From Pseudocoprococcus catus (GTDB lineage Bacteria; Bacillota; Clostridia; Lachnospirales; Lachnospiraceae), in the NCBI RefSeq assembly GCF_019734885.1, contig NZ_JAAXCM010000048.1, forward strand, positions 25,320 to 89,319: a stretch of DNA of 64,000 bases, given 5' to 3'. The notes beneath the pieces were generated by a model, which saw only the letters and a list, made by a program, of their open reading frames with translations, was not told where the DNA came from and did no database searches. Position numbers and translations under genes: made by a program. Shown here one piece after another: positions 1 to 8,053 of the stretch. Position 1 is the first letter of the stretch. Each line of letters begins with the position of its first letter.

Positions 1-786
1 TTGATCCACTTTGTGAAACCACTCACCGGCCTGATCCTTCATCTCATCCATATGTTCCTTGCTGGAACAAAAAAGAATGTATTTGCCGTTTTTCTTTGAC
101 ATATGCTTTGAAAAAACATCATCCAGACCATCCGCCTGCTCCAGTGCCCGGCGCAGCTGTTCCAGAAGTTTTTGATTTTCTTCGATCAGTCCCTTATTGG
201 AAAGATTCTTAATCCGCTTCTTCAGCTGCTCCAGTTCTTTCTTATAAGAATACATAGCGATGACATACTTTGGTTCCGGCAGAATTCCTCTAATAATGGC
301 TTCGCCAAGGGTCATCTCCGATGCGATATTTCCCTCGAAAATCTCCACCGCCATGTTGCGCTGATTATCCAGATAACGAATATTTGTCGCAGACAACCCC
401 AGTCTTTTTGCCTCCGGATAGGTATCCAGCAGTTTTTTTACACTGCGGCCCCATTCAGCAGCCCCGCAGCGATGAAACTCATCTAAGATGATATAGTCCG
501 GATGAAGTGTCTCAATGCAATCCTCATTCTTCATAAGCCTGCTGTAGGACATATACGCAATATTCGAAAATGCAAGTCCGGTATTCTCCAACTGAGTCTG
601 ATAAATGTATTCACTTGGTGACAACCAAAGGAAATGGCTTTCGGAATGCCGCTCTGCGAGCTTAAAGGCGATCATCGACTTGCCGCTGCCGGTGGGATGA
701 ATGACCGCCGCCATTCCCTTCTCATCCAGCATCCGCTCCGCCGCCTGATAGGCATCTTCGTTGTGTCGGTAAAGATGTATGCTCAT
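1..786 (-). CDS. DEAD/DEAH-box helicase, 3' end beyond the window
   Basis: Superfamily 2 helicase, N-terminal 262 residues only; the gene runs off the left edge. Walker A HPTGSGKS is at residues 30-37, the DEFH motif II at 102-105 and the SAT motif III at 132-134, so the first RecA-like domain is complete and the second is just beginning. The ATG at 786 follows GGAGG with seven bases spacing. Helicases of this layout occur alone or as part of phage-defence and restriction modules; the rest of the protein and its downstream partner are not in view, so the specific role cannot be told. A long palindrome (826-856) lies about 40 bases upstream. Confidence 0.85.
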   Translation of the reverse strand, partial: MSIHLYRHNEDAYQAAERMLDEKGMAAVIHPTGSGKSMIAFKLAERHSESHFLWLSPSEYIYQTQLENTGLAFSNIAYMSYSRLMKNEDCIETLHPDYIILDEFHRCGAAEWGRSVKKLLDTYPEAKRLGLSATNIRYLDNQRNMAVEIFEGNIASEMTLGEAIIRGILPEPKYVIAMYSYKKELEQLKKRIKNLSNKGLIEENQKLLEQLRRALEQADGLDDVFSKHMSKKNGKYILFCSSKEHMDEMKDQAGEWFHKVDQ

Positions 787-825
787 CCAACCGCCTCCAT
801 ATACTATTAGGTAAAAAGGAAATAT

Positions 826-856
826 TTTCGCAGATTAAAATAATCTGCGAAAGATC
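826..856. repeat. Palindromic repeat, copy 1 (inverted relative to copy 2)
   Basis: A 31-base sequence, itself a near-perfect hairpin (arms TTTCGCAGATTA / TAATCTGCGAAA), that recurs in inverted orientation at 1219-1249. It lies just upstream of the helicase start codon. Confidence 0.8.
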
Positions 857-1202
857 TATTGAAAACATGTTTTTTATAAGGATTTTTTTAAGAAATGACC
901 CTTTATCTGACCCCTTATGGGACTTTATCCAGAAATGCTTACAAGAAATGTAATCCAAAAGTGTTTCATTTTATTTCCATATCATGAGGAATATTTCTCT
1001 TAAAGTGAAATTAACTTTTGTTAATTTCACAATCGAATTTGACCCCATATTTGACCCCTTAAATAATAAAATTTTATAAATATGCTAATTTTTTGCACAG
1101 AAATCGCAACATTATACACAAAACTTTCTACTTATATTGACAAAATATGCCCTTACGACTATTATAAAAGTAGTGTGTTTTCACAAAAGTATCACAAAAT
1201 GG

Positions 1203-1268
1203 ACAAAAAGGGAGACTGGATCTTTCGCAGATTATTTTAATCTGCGAAAGTTCCAGCCTCCCTTTTGT
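1203..1268. repeat. Long hairpin enclosing palindromic repeat copy 2
   Basis: Outer arms ACAAAAAGGGAG / CTCCCTTTTGT and CTGGA / TCCAG enclose the palindrome at 1219-1249, giving a stem of about 30 bp with two single-base interruptions. On the minus strand the distal arm ends in a T-rich stretch, so it might terminate the gene at 1367-2092, but it is much longer than an ordinary terminator. Confidence 0.75.
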
Positions 1269-1298
1269 GAAAAATACCGGTTAATGACCCGATCCAGC

Positions 1299-1347
1299 GA
1301 CAAAGCTTCAGGGCATCCGTTGTTAACGGATACCCTGAAGCTTTGTC
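1299..1347. terminator. Long hairpin downstream of the gene at 1367
   Basis: Arms of 15 and 7 bp (GACAAAGCTTCAGGG and ATCCGTT with their complements) separated by one mismatch and closed by a 3-base loop. It begins 20 bases after the stop codon of the minus-strand gene, the place of a terminator, yet no T-run follows. Calling it a terminator is an inference from position. Confidence 0.45.
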
Positions 1348-1366
1348 ATGTGCCTAAATTGAATTT

Positions 1367-2092
1367 TTATAAAATATTTTCCTTCACAAAATCTACAACT
1401 TCTAAATTCTTTTGAATAATATTTTCATCTTTTTCCATGTCCGCAATAGACATCCAATAGTAATGCCGATTATTAAGAACAAAATCTTCCTTTAGAGCCA
1501 ATTCTGGCATTTTCTCAAACGAAACTTCATATAACCTATGCTGATAGACCCTATCCTCATTATGGCTTACAGAATACTTTTCCTGAACCCTTGAAACCAC
1601 ATAATGACAATTAATTGTTCTGGCATCTATATTAAAATCTTCAGCAATGCGGCTTATAATATTCTGCTCATTATTTCTATCTGTTGTTTTACAATTTAAA
1701 AACAACTTGCAATCCCATTCCTCATCGTAATACAGCAGGAATTTACTTGCTTTTTGATTTTTATTCCTTTTAATCACTATCAATGAATGCTTATGCTGAA
1801 TCATATCTAAATCCTCAATGTCTTTCATTAATTTTGTATGATTATAACTGTCACTGTGCATTTCAATCAAGTCTTTTGCAATTTTCAGCGTATATAACAC
1901 ACTTATAAAACAAAATAAATATTTTAATGTGATGCTTGAAGCAAAAAATATATCATTATAACTCGCTGTAAACGCTGATAATAAAAATGATATTCCGGCA
2001 ATAACTGTATCAACTGCAACTCTATTACCAATATAATCTCTCTTTTGTTCCAATAATAACGCTAAATCCTTTTTGTTGATTAACAGCCTCAT
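1367..2092 (-). CDS. Two-TM protein resembling a SMODS-associated NUDIX-like effector
   Basis: About 241 residues. Two hydrophobic segments (roughly 25-43 and 50-70) anchor it in the membrane; the rest is a soluble domain starting near residue 90 with a b-strand-rich pattern (HSLIVIKRN, FLLYYDEEW, DCKLFLNCKTT) and a following helix that contains NE but not a full Nudix box. This order, 2TM followed by a catalytically degenerate NUDIX-like domain, recalls the SMODS-associated NUDIX family described for oligonucleotide-signalling conflict systems. No cyclase gene lies beside it. The ATG at 2092 is preferred over the one at 2101 because GGAAAGG lies about ten bases before it. AT-rich compared with its neighbours, suggesting transfer. 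Family assignment is from pattern memory and is tentative. Confidence 0.45.
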   Translation of the reverse strand: MRLLINKKDLALLLEQKRDYIGNRVAVDTVIAGISFLLSAFTASYNDIFFASSITLKYLFCFISVLYTLKIAKDLIEMHSDSYNHTKLMKDIEDLDMIQHKHSLIVIKRNKNQKASKFLLYYDEEWDCKLFLNCKTTDRNNEQNIISRIAEDFNIDARTINCHYVVSRVQEKYSVSHNEDRVYQHRLYEVSFEKMPELALKEDFVLNNRHYYWMSIADMEKDENIIQKNLEVVDFVKENIL

Positions 2093-2189
2093 AATAATCA
2101 TACCTTTCCAAATTATATCATGCCCATATTTTATTGACCAGTATAAACATTATAATCTATTAATACATTATTCCCAATATATATTTCAA

Positions 2190-2378
2190 TCACGAAGACA
2201 TATCTCTCCTCCATTTTTCGTCAAAGTATCCTTTTATTGAATATCTCATGTCAAAAACCGAGCTGTCATGCCCTTCCGCTGGTGTCCTAAAATCTGCAAA
2301 ATACAAATCAACAAAATCAAACAGAATACGGCTGTTCAGGTGCCGCAGAATTTGGTACAATAAATCTATACTGAACAG
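2190..2378 (-). pseudogene. Truncated ORF remnant, unknown family
   Basis: An open frame of 62 codons with coding-like usage (it reads ...RILFDFVDLYFADFRTPAEG... and ends KWRRDMSS) but with no ATG start: going upstream it meets a stop at 2379-2381, exactly where a 12-base match to the MITE terminus (CTGAACAGTTAC, 2371-2382) lies. The most economical reading is the C-terminal stump of a gene cut by a mobile element. I do not recognise the protein. Confidence 0.5.
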
Positions 2379-2389
2379 TTACCAGAATT

Positions 2390-2409
2390 TTATATGAAGC
2401 TTCATATAA
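2390..2409. promoter_or_regulatory. 20-bp perfect palindrome upstream of the lipid kinase gene
   Basis: A fully symmetrical 20-mer centred on AAGCTT, about 30 bases before the start codon at 2440. Its place and symmetry fit an operator for a dimeric repressor; no promoter hexamers are clear enough to position it relative to transcription start. Confidence 0.45.
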
Positions 2410-2439
2410 GTTTATTACTGAATGGATTCGAGGGATATG

Positions 2440-3381
2440 ATGATTTATTTTATCGTGAATAATACAGCCAGAACCGGCAAAAGCCGAGCCATCTGGCTGG
2501 AAATGAAAGAACTATTAGAAAATCGAAGCATAGAGTATAAAGCTTATCAGACCAAATATGCCGGTCATGCCACCGAACTAGCCCGGAAGATTTCTTCTCT
2601 ACCCGAAGACAGGATTTATCTGATCACCGTAGGCGGTGACGGTACTTTGAATGAAGTGATCAACGGCATCTCTGATTTTTCACGCATTGTGTTAGGAATT
2701 CTTCCTATCGGTTCCGGCAATGATTTTGCCAGAGGTATGGGCATTTCCAGGGATACTCTGTGCAATCTGGAACAAATACTGGATTTGATTGAATCAGACT
2801 CAGAAGGTACGGCCATCGATCTTGGTGAGGTATCCTGTGAAGCATTGGATACACCGAAATATTTTGCCATCAGCTCCGGTGCCGGACTGGACGCCATTGT
2901 CTGCAAAAAGGCGCTGCATTCCAGACTTAAGAAGTTTCTGAATCATCTGCATCTCGGCAAGCTGACCTATCTTTTGCTGACGGTTGAGTCTTTGTTCTCC
3001 ATGACCACCTGCGATGCTGATATTGTTTTTGATCACGGCGAAACGATGCATGTCAGCCATATGATTTTTGCTGCCGGTATGAATCTTCGGGCAGAAGGCG
3101 GCGGTGTTCCCATGGCACCGGATGCTGTCCCTGATGACGGCATGCTCTGCCTTGGCATGGCCCACGATGTCCCCAAATGGCTGACATTCTTCCTGCTTCC
3201 ATTTCTCGTTGCCGGCAAACAGAAGTACATCAAAGCTTTTGAATGTATCCCATTCAAAGAGTGTACCCTGCATCTTTCCGGCTCTATGACCATTCACGCA
3301 GACGGTGAGTACTGCGGCGAGAACACAACCATTACATACAAATGCCTCCCGGGAAAACTGCATTTTCTGAAAGTATCGTAA
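2440..3381 (+). CDS. Diacylglycerol kinase family lipid kinase
   Basis: Phosphorylates a lipid hydroxyl, typically diacylglycerol, with ATP at the inner membrane face (DagK/YegS family). The nucleotide-binding signature GGDGTLNEVING lies near residues 65-76, followed by GSGNDFARGMG, and the C-terminal half carries the family's b-sandwich with a terminal HADGEYCG segment. Length (313) is usual. The ATG at 2440 is chosen because GAGGG lies five bases before it; the frame is open to an earlier ATG at 2422 with no ribosome site. It stands alone on the plus strand, divergent from the serine operon's tail, and ends in a terminator at 3423. Confidence 0.9.
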   Translation: MIYFIVNNTARTGKSRAIWLEMKELLENRSIEYKAYQTKYAGHATELARKISSLPEDRIYLITVGGDGTLNEVINGISDFSRIVLGILPIGSGNDFARGMGISRDTLCNLEQILDLIESDSEGTAIDLGEVSCEALDTPKYFAISSGAGLDAIVCKKALHSRLKKFLNHLHLGKLTYLLLTVESLFSMTTCDADIVFDHGETMHVSHMIFAAGMNLRAEGGGVPMAPDAVPDDGMLCLGMAHDVPKWLTFFLLPFLVAGKQKYIKAFECIPFKECTLHLSGSMTIHADGEYCGENTTITYKCLPGKLHFLKVS

Positions 3382-3422
3382 CTGTCAAGCTTTACAGCTG
3401 CGTATGCTTTTCCAAAATCCAC

Positions 3423-3450
3423 AGTGTCCCGAGAGGCACTTTTTATTTTC
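3423..3450 (+). terminator. Rho-independent terminator of the lipid kinase gene
   Basis: Short stem AGTG.CC / GG.CACT with a GAGA-type loop, followed by TTTTTATTTT. Confidence 0.55.
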
Positions 3451-3524
3451 TAACTTTTTATAGTCTCTCCATCGGCAATCTATCATCTCTGACCTTGCAG
3501 ATGAAGCAGCATGGAATTCTTCTA

Positions 3525-4880
3525 TTATATTAATCCCTGGATCAGAATGATCAGAATCAGGATTGGAAGCAGTGTCATGAAGTACCACTTCAGCTTGCCG
3601 GACATCTTCATGCCTTTTCCGCGGTTGGTCTCTGCAAGATAATTGTCAAATCCCCATCCGCGTCTTGTAACGCAGAATAACAGATAAACCAGTGAACCGC
3701 CCGGCAGCAGAATATTGCTGACAAGGAAATCTTCTGTATCCAGAACATCTCTTCCGCCGATCAGATGCAGGCTGCTCCAGATATTATAGCCGAATACACA
3801 TGGCAGACTGGCGATCAGGATAAGGATACCGTTGCAAAGAACTGCCTTTTTGCGGCTCCATCCAAAGTTATCAATGCAGCCCGCGATCAGGTTCTCAAAT
3901 ACAGCAATAACCGTTGAAAAGCTGGCAAATGTCATAAACAGGAAGAACAATGTTCCCCAGAGTCGGCCGCCTGCCATATTCACAAAGACATTCGGCAATG
4001 TCACGAAGATCAGCGACGGACCTGCATCCGGCTGAATCCCGAATGAGAAACATGCCGGGAAAATGATCAGACCTGACATCAGTGCAACAAAGGTATCCAG
4101 ACCACAGATTCTCACTGATTCTCCGGTGAGCGTTCTGCCGCCCGGCATATAACTGCCGAAAATCTCCATGGCACCGATACCAAGACTCAGGGTGAAGAAG
4201 GCCTGATTCATGGCTGCTGTGATCACTTTGCCGATTCCTACATCCGATGCGCGCTTAAAATCCGGCATAAGATAAAAACGCAGGCCTTCGCCGGAACCCG
4301 GAAGCACCAGACTATGAACAGCCAGTATAACGATCAAAACAAGGAGTGCCGACATCATAATCTTGGAAATTCTCTCAAGGCCATTCTGCAGGCCAAAACT
4401 GCAGACAATAAATCCGGCAATAACTGTAATTGCCATGAATACCGCCATTTCAACAGGATCTGCCAGCAAATTGGAGAATACACTGCCTACAGCATCCGCA
4501 TCCATTCCGCTTTTGAAACTGCCGGTTATGAATTTGACAAAGTAGCTCAGCATCCAGCCGGATACGGTTGTATAATACATCATCAGCAGCGCACAGCCGA
4601 TCATACAGAACCAGCCGTGAATGTGCCATTTCTGGCCATCCTTCTCCAGTGCTTTATAAGCCTGAACTGCGCTCTTCTTGCCTGCACGTCCCACTGCCAG
4701 CTCCATTGTCAGAACCGGCACGCCCATGCAAAGCAGGAATATCAGATAAAACAAGACAAAGACACCGCCGCCGTTTTGTCCTGCCACATATGGAAAACGC
4801 CACACATTGCCAATACCGATAGCACAGCCTGCGCTTACCAGAATAAATCCCAATCGGGACTGAAAATTTTCTCTATTCAT
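3525..4880 (-). CDS. Sodium-dependent amino acid transporter (NSS/SNF family)
   Basis: About 451 residues with 11-12 hydrophobic segments. The N-terminal helix carries the family signature GIGNVWRFPY (near 22-32) and the following NGGG, which form the Na+ and substrate sites in LeuT/MhsT-type symporters. It is the third gene of an operon behind sdaAB and sdaAA, 75 bases after the sdaAA stop, so serine or another amino acid is the likely cargo; that is inference from context. The start at 4880 (MNRENFQ) is preferred over 4952 because AGGGGA precedes it by nine bases. Confidence 0.88.
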   Translation of the reverse strand: MNRENFQSRLGFILVSAGCAIGIGNVWRFPYVAGQNGGGVFVLFYLIFLLCMGVPVLTMELAVGRAGKKSAVQAYKALEKDGQKWHIHGWFCMIGCALLMMYYTTVSGWMLSYFVKFITGSFKSGMDADAVGSVFSNLLADPVEMAVFMAITVIAGFIVCSFGLQNGLERISKIMMSALLVLIVILAVHSLVLPGSGEGLRFYLMPDFKRASDVGIGKVITAAMNQAFFTLSLGIGAMEIFGSYMPGGRTLTGESVRICGLDTFVALMSGLIIFPACFSFGIQPDAGPSLIFVTLPNVFVNMAGGRLWGTLFFLFMTFASFSTVIAVFENLIAGCIDNFGWSRKKAVLCNGILILIASLPCVFGYNIWSSLHLIGGRDVLDTEDFLVSNILLPGGSLVYLLFCVTRRGWGFDNYLAETNRGKGMKMSGKLKWYFMTLLPILILIILIQGLI

Positions 4881-4955
4881 ACTTCTATTTCCCCTAAGTA
4901 AATACTTGATCTCAATCATTCGGTGTCCTTCTCTAAGCCCTGAAATGATCATCCT

Positions 4956-5828
4956 CTATTGATGGAGCTTTTCTGCCAGTGCCTTTCCGGTTGGCGTTGC
5001 TGCCAGTCCTCCTCTGGCCGTCTCCCGCAGATCCGGATGCATCTGATTGCCCACTGCCTTCATGGCGTCCACCACTTCATCAAATGGGATCAGACTTGTG
5101 ATGCCTGCTAGTGCCATATCGCAGGATACCACTGCATTGGCCGCACCGATGGCATTGCGCTTGACGCATGGACATTCCACCAGCCCTCCCACCGGATCGC
5201 AGACAAGGCCCATGACATTCTTGAGTGCCATGGCTGCCGCATGGAAAACCATCTCCGGTGTACCGCCGCAAAGCTCTGTCAATGCACCTGCTGCCATAGC
5301 TGCCGCAGAGCCTGTCTCTGCCTGACATCCACCGGAAGCTCCGGCAATACTGGCATTGGAGGCAATCAGGCATCCGATCGCCCCAGCTGTCAGAAGCCCC
5401 CGACAAAGCATTTCCTCATCAAAATTTCGTTTCCGGCCGCAGACAAGCAGCACTGCCGGCAAAATACCGCTGGCTCCGGCTGTAGGCGCTGCAACGATCT
5501 TACCCATGGAAGCGTTCACTTCAACCACAGCGATGGCTGCTGCCACAATTTCAGCCATTTCCCGGCCCATATTGCTGCTTGCTGCAAAGTGATTTAATTT
5601 GACCGCGTCGCCGCCGGTAAAAACACCATGATGCAGATTCTCAGGATCAAGGCCTTTTGTGATGGATGTCTGCATGACCTGCAGATTACTGCGCAGATCC
5701 GCCATAATGTCATCCCTGCTTCGTTCGCTGCGCTCCATCTCCCGCCGCAGCATAACTTCACTGACTGACAGTCCTTCTTTTGCGCAGATCTCACACAGCT
5801 GCGCACTTCGGATAAATGAATATCTCAT
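4956..5828 (-). CDS. sdaAA: L-serine dehydratase, iron-sulfur alpha subunit
   Basis: Deaminates L-serine to pyruvate and ammonia together with the beta subunit. Residues that bind the [4Fe-4S] cluster are visible: GGCQAETG in the middle and GLVCDPVGGLVECPCVKRN toward the C-terminus; APTAGASGILPA is the conserved substrate segment. The full 290-residue length is normal. It overlaps the end of sdaAB by four bases (ATGA), a sign of translational coupling, and is followed by an amino acid symporter. In strict anaerobes the oxygen-sensitive cluster is stable, consistent with the inferred host. Confidence 0.95.
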   Translation of the reverse strand: MRYSFIRSAQLCEICAKEGLSVSEVMLRREMERSERSRDDIMADLRSNLQVMQTSITKGLDPENLHHGVFTGGDAVKLNHFAASSNMGREMAEIVAAAIAVVEVNASMGKIVAAPTAGASGILPAVLLVCGRKRNFDEEMLCRGLLTAGAIGCLIASNASIAGASGGCQAETGSAAAMAAGALTELCGGTPEMVFHAAAMALKNVMGLVCDPVGGLVECPCVKRNAIGAANAVVSCDMALAGITSLIPFDEVVDAMKAVGNQMHPDLRETARGGLAATPTGKALAEKLHQ

Positions 5829-6487
5829 AACTTACATACCTCCACAATATCCTGATTCTCACTGCGGATCTGTTCTACCAGACAATCCTCGACTTCTCCG
5901 TCAGTTTCGATCACCATGCAGGCATTCTGCCATCTTGAGTTTCGAAATACCTTCATAAAAGCGATATTGATCTCATGCTCCGCCAGTACACCGGTGACGC
6001 TGCTGATGACGCCGGGTCTGTCCTGATGAAAAATAAGCAATGTCGGATAATCACAGCCAAAGGAAACATCCATTCCGTTAATCGACTGAATCTCAATATT
6101 GCCGCCGCCGATGGAGGCTCCGGTCATATGAATGGTTCTGCCGTCTTCGTTTTCAAAAACAATTCCTGCTGTATTGGGATGCTTCATTTCTTCATCAGAA
6201 AATTCTACCCGGATATCTCTGCCCCATTCTTTGGCCAGCTGCGGTGCGATCCTTAATCTGTCATCATCCGGTGCAAAGCCCAGAAGTCCTGCTACAACTG
6301 CTTTATCTGTACCATGCCCTTTGCCTGTTTCCGCAAAAGAACCATATAAAGTCACAACGGCCTTTTTTACGCAGCCCCCTGCCATACGGCTGGCCACATA
6401 ACCAATTCTCGCGGCCCCGGCTGTGTGGGAACTGGATGGACCGATCATCTGCGGTCCGATCAGATCAAATAATCCATATTCTTTCAT
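5825..6487 (-). CDS. sdaAB: L-serine dehydratase, iron-sulfur beta subunit
   Basis: 220 residues: an N-terminal SDH-beta domain with GPSSSHTAGAARIG, which forms part of the active site, and a C-terminal ACT domain (roughly 145-220, beginning LIFHQDRPGVI) that in this family binds serine or other ligands. First gene of the sdaAB-sdaAA-transporter operon; GGAG stands five bases before the ATG. A hairpin with 10-bp arms (6530-6577) lies in the upstream region. Confidence 0.95.
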   Translation of the reverse strand: MKEYGLFDLIGPQMIGPSSSHTAGAARIGYVASRMAGGCVKKAVVTLYGSFAETGKGHGTDKAVVAGLLGFAPDDDRLRIAPQLAKEWGRDIRVEFSDEEMKHPNTAGIVFENEDGRTIHMTGASIGGGNIEIQSINGMDVSFGCDYPTLLIFHQDRPGVISSVTGVLAEHEINIAFMKVFRNSRWQNACMVIETDGEVEDCLVEQIRSENQDIVEVCKL

Positions 6488-6529
6488 GTTTGCTCCATTT
6501 CATTTTCTGTCACGTTACTCTGTCATAGT

Positions 6530-6577
6530 AAGAGCTGCCTCTGAATCGTAATATGATTATTCATCAGGGCAGCTCTT
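6530..6577. other. Inverted repeat in the sdaAB upstream region
   Basis: Perfect 10-bp arms AAGAGCTGCC / GGCAGCTCTT around a 28-base centre. No T-run on either side, so a leader structure or operator is more likely than a terminator. Confidence 0.5.
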
Positions 6578-6622
6578 GCCTTATCTCTAGTCTCTCTTAT
6601 TCCGTCATGTTGATACAATGCA

Positions 6623-6648
6623 GCTGTTCAACAATGCTGTTCAACAAT
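6623..6648. repeat. Tandem 13-bp direct repeat
   Basis: GCTGTTCAACAAT occurs twice in immediate succession between metY and sdaAB. Two helical-turn-scale copies could bind a regulator, or be a simple duplication. Confidence 0.7.
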
Positions 6649-6688
6649 TATAGTGACCAAAACATCGACTGCTGCATCCCGATACAAA

Positions 6689-7978
6689 TTAATCTTCAAT
6701 CTGAGCCAGTGCCTGCGCAAGGTCTGCGATGAGGTCTTCTTTATCCTCAAGACCGCATGAAATACGCACAAGGCCTGCCGGTACACCTGCTGCCGCTAAC
6801 TGCTCATCACTCATCTGACGATGCGTGGATGTTGCAGGATTCAGGCAGCATGTTCTGGCATCAGCCACATGTGTCTCAATAGCTGCCAGTTTCAGATGCT
6901 TCATAAATGTCTCCGCTGCTTTACGGCCGCCCTTTAACTCAAAGGAAACAACACCACAGCCGCCCTTTGGCATATACTTCATAGCACGTTCGTGGTATTT
7001 ATCACTCTCAAGACCCGGATAATTCACATAAGCCACCTGCGGCTGCTTCTCAAGGAATTCGGCCACAGCCTGACCATTCTCCACATGACGCGGCATACGC
7101 ACATGCAGGGATTCCAAACCGAGATTCAGGATAAATGCATGTTGCGGAGACTGGATGCATCCAAGATCTCTCATAAGCTGTGCTGTACACTTTGTGATAA
7201 AAGCGCCCTCTTTGCCGAACTTCTCAGCATAGGTGATGCCATGATAAGAATCATCCGGTGTACAAAGTCCCGGGAACTTCTCAGCATTGGCCATCCAGTC
7301 AAAATTACCGCTGTCAACGATGGCACCGCCCACAGCTGCACCGTGGCCGTCCATGTACTTCGTCGTGGAATGTGTCACAATATCTGCACCCCATTCAATC
7401 GGACGGCAGTTGACCGGTGTCGGAAATGTATTGTCCACGATCAGCGGCACATGATGGGCATGGGCTGCCTTCGCAAACTTCTCGATATCAAGAACAGTCA
7501 GTGCCGGGTTGGCGATGGTCTCGCCGAAAACAGCCTTTGTGTTCTCTTTGAATGCCGCATTCAGCTCTTCTTCTGTGCAATCCGGAGAAACAAATGTTGC
7601 TTCAATGCCCATCTTCGCCATTGTCACAGAAATCAGATTGAATGTACCGCCGTAAATGGATGAAGATGATACGATATGATCACCCGCCTGACAGATATTA
7701 AACAGGGCAAAGAAGTTGGCTGCCTGTCCTGAAGATGTCAGCATTGCTGCTGTACCGCCTTCCATGTCTGCAATCTTGGCTGCAACATAATCATTGGTCG
7801 GATTCTGAAGCCTTGTGTAAAAATAACCGGATGCTTCCAGGTCAAATAACTTACCCATGTCTTCACTTGTATCGTACTTGAAAGTGGTGGACTGTACAAT
7901 CGGGATCTGTCTCGGTTCACCGTTGCCAGGTCTGTAGCCTGACTGGACACATTTTGTATTCATTTTGTAATCACTCAT
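6689..7978 (-). CDS. metY: O-acetylhomoserine sulfhydrylase
   Basis: PLP enzyme that joins O-acetyl-L-homoserine with sulfide to make homocysteine, the direct-sulfhydrylation route to methionine. The 429-residue length separates it from shorter cystathionine synthases. Visible: STTFKYDT near 30-37, YTRLQNPT near 54-61, and HSTTKYMDGHG whose lysine (207) binds PLP. ATG at 7978 follows AGGTAGG, and a promoter (8016-8044) reads TTGTAG-17-TACAAT. It is a single-gene unit between the serine operon and the carboxypeptidase gene. No S-box or T-box was seen upstream. Confidence 0.93.
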   Translation of the reverse strand: MSDYKMNTKCVQSGYRPGNGEPRQIPIVQSTTFKYDTSEDMGKLFDLEASGYFYTRLQNPTNDYVAAKIADMEGGTAAMLTSSGQAANFFALFNICQAGDHIVSSSSIYGGTFNLISVTMAKMGIEATFVSPDCTEEELNAAFKENTKAVFGETIANPALTVLDIEKFAKAAHAHHVPLIVDNTFPTPVNCRPIEWGADIVTHSTTKYMDGHGAAVGGAIVDSGNFDWMANAEKFPGLCTPDDSYHGITYAEKFGKEGAFITKCTAQLMRDLGCIQSPQHAFILNLGLESLHVRMPRHVENGQAVAEFLEKQPQVAYVNYPGLESDKYHERAMKYMPKGGCGVVSFELKGGRKAAETFMKHLKLAAIETHVADARTCCLNPATSTHRQMSDEQLAAAGVPAGLVRISCGLEDKEDLIADLAQALAQIED

Positions 7979-8015
7979 ACTTATACCTACCTTTTTCTAA
8001 CAAAACATCCCTTTT

Positions 8016-8044
8016 ATTGTATCACTTCCAATTGCAGACTACAA
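8016..8044 (-). promoter_or_regulatory. Promoter of metY
   Basis: Minus strand -35 TTGTAG and -10 TACAAT separated by 17 bases, about 35 bases before the start codon. Confidence 0.6.
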
Positions 8045-8053
8045 TGAAAACCA

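Larger units (their letters stand above)
787..1366. other. Gene-free AT-rich interval full of inverted repeats
   Basis: No convincing coding frame. It holds the inverted pair 826-856/1219-1249, a perfect 11-bp inverted repeat with a 4-base loop at 1005-1030, two similar double motifs built on TGACCCC (896-920 and 1040-1062), and two long hairpins (1203-1268 and 1299-1347). The density of palindromes suggests either old mobile-element ends or regulatory or terminator structures between the helicase and the gene at 1367. Confidence 0.6.
2093..2439. other. Intergenic region with ORF remnant and palindrome
   Basis: Apart from the remnant at 2190-2378 it contains a possible solo MITE terminus at 2371-2382, whose inverted partner CTGTTCAG occurs at 2332-2339, and a 20-bp perfect palindrome at 2390-2409. 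Nothing else is evident. Confidence 0.6.

Noticed and set aside
4314..4901. Long plus-strand ORF opposite the sodium symporter gene
   Set aside because: It is the antisense shadow of a membrane protein; no ribosome site and no recognisable protein pattern.
6992..7663. 223-codon plus-strand ORF opposite metY
   Set aside because: Composition is that of a reverse-complement reading of metY; the metY motifs are unambiguous.
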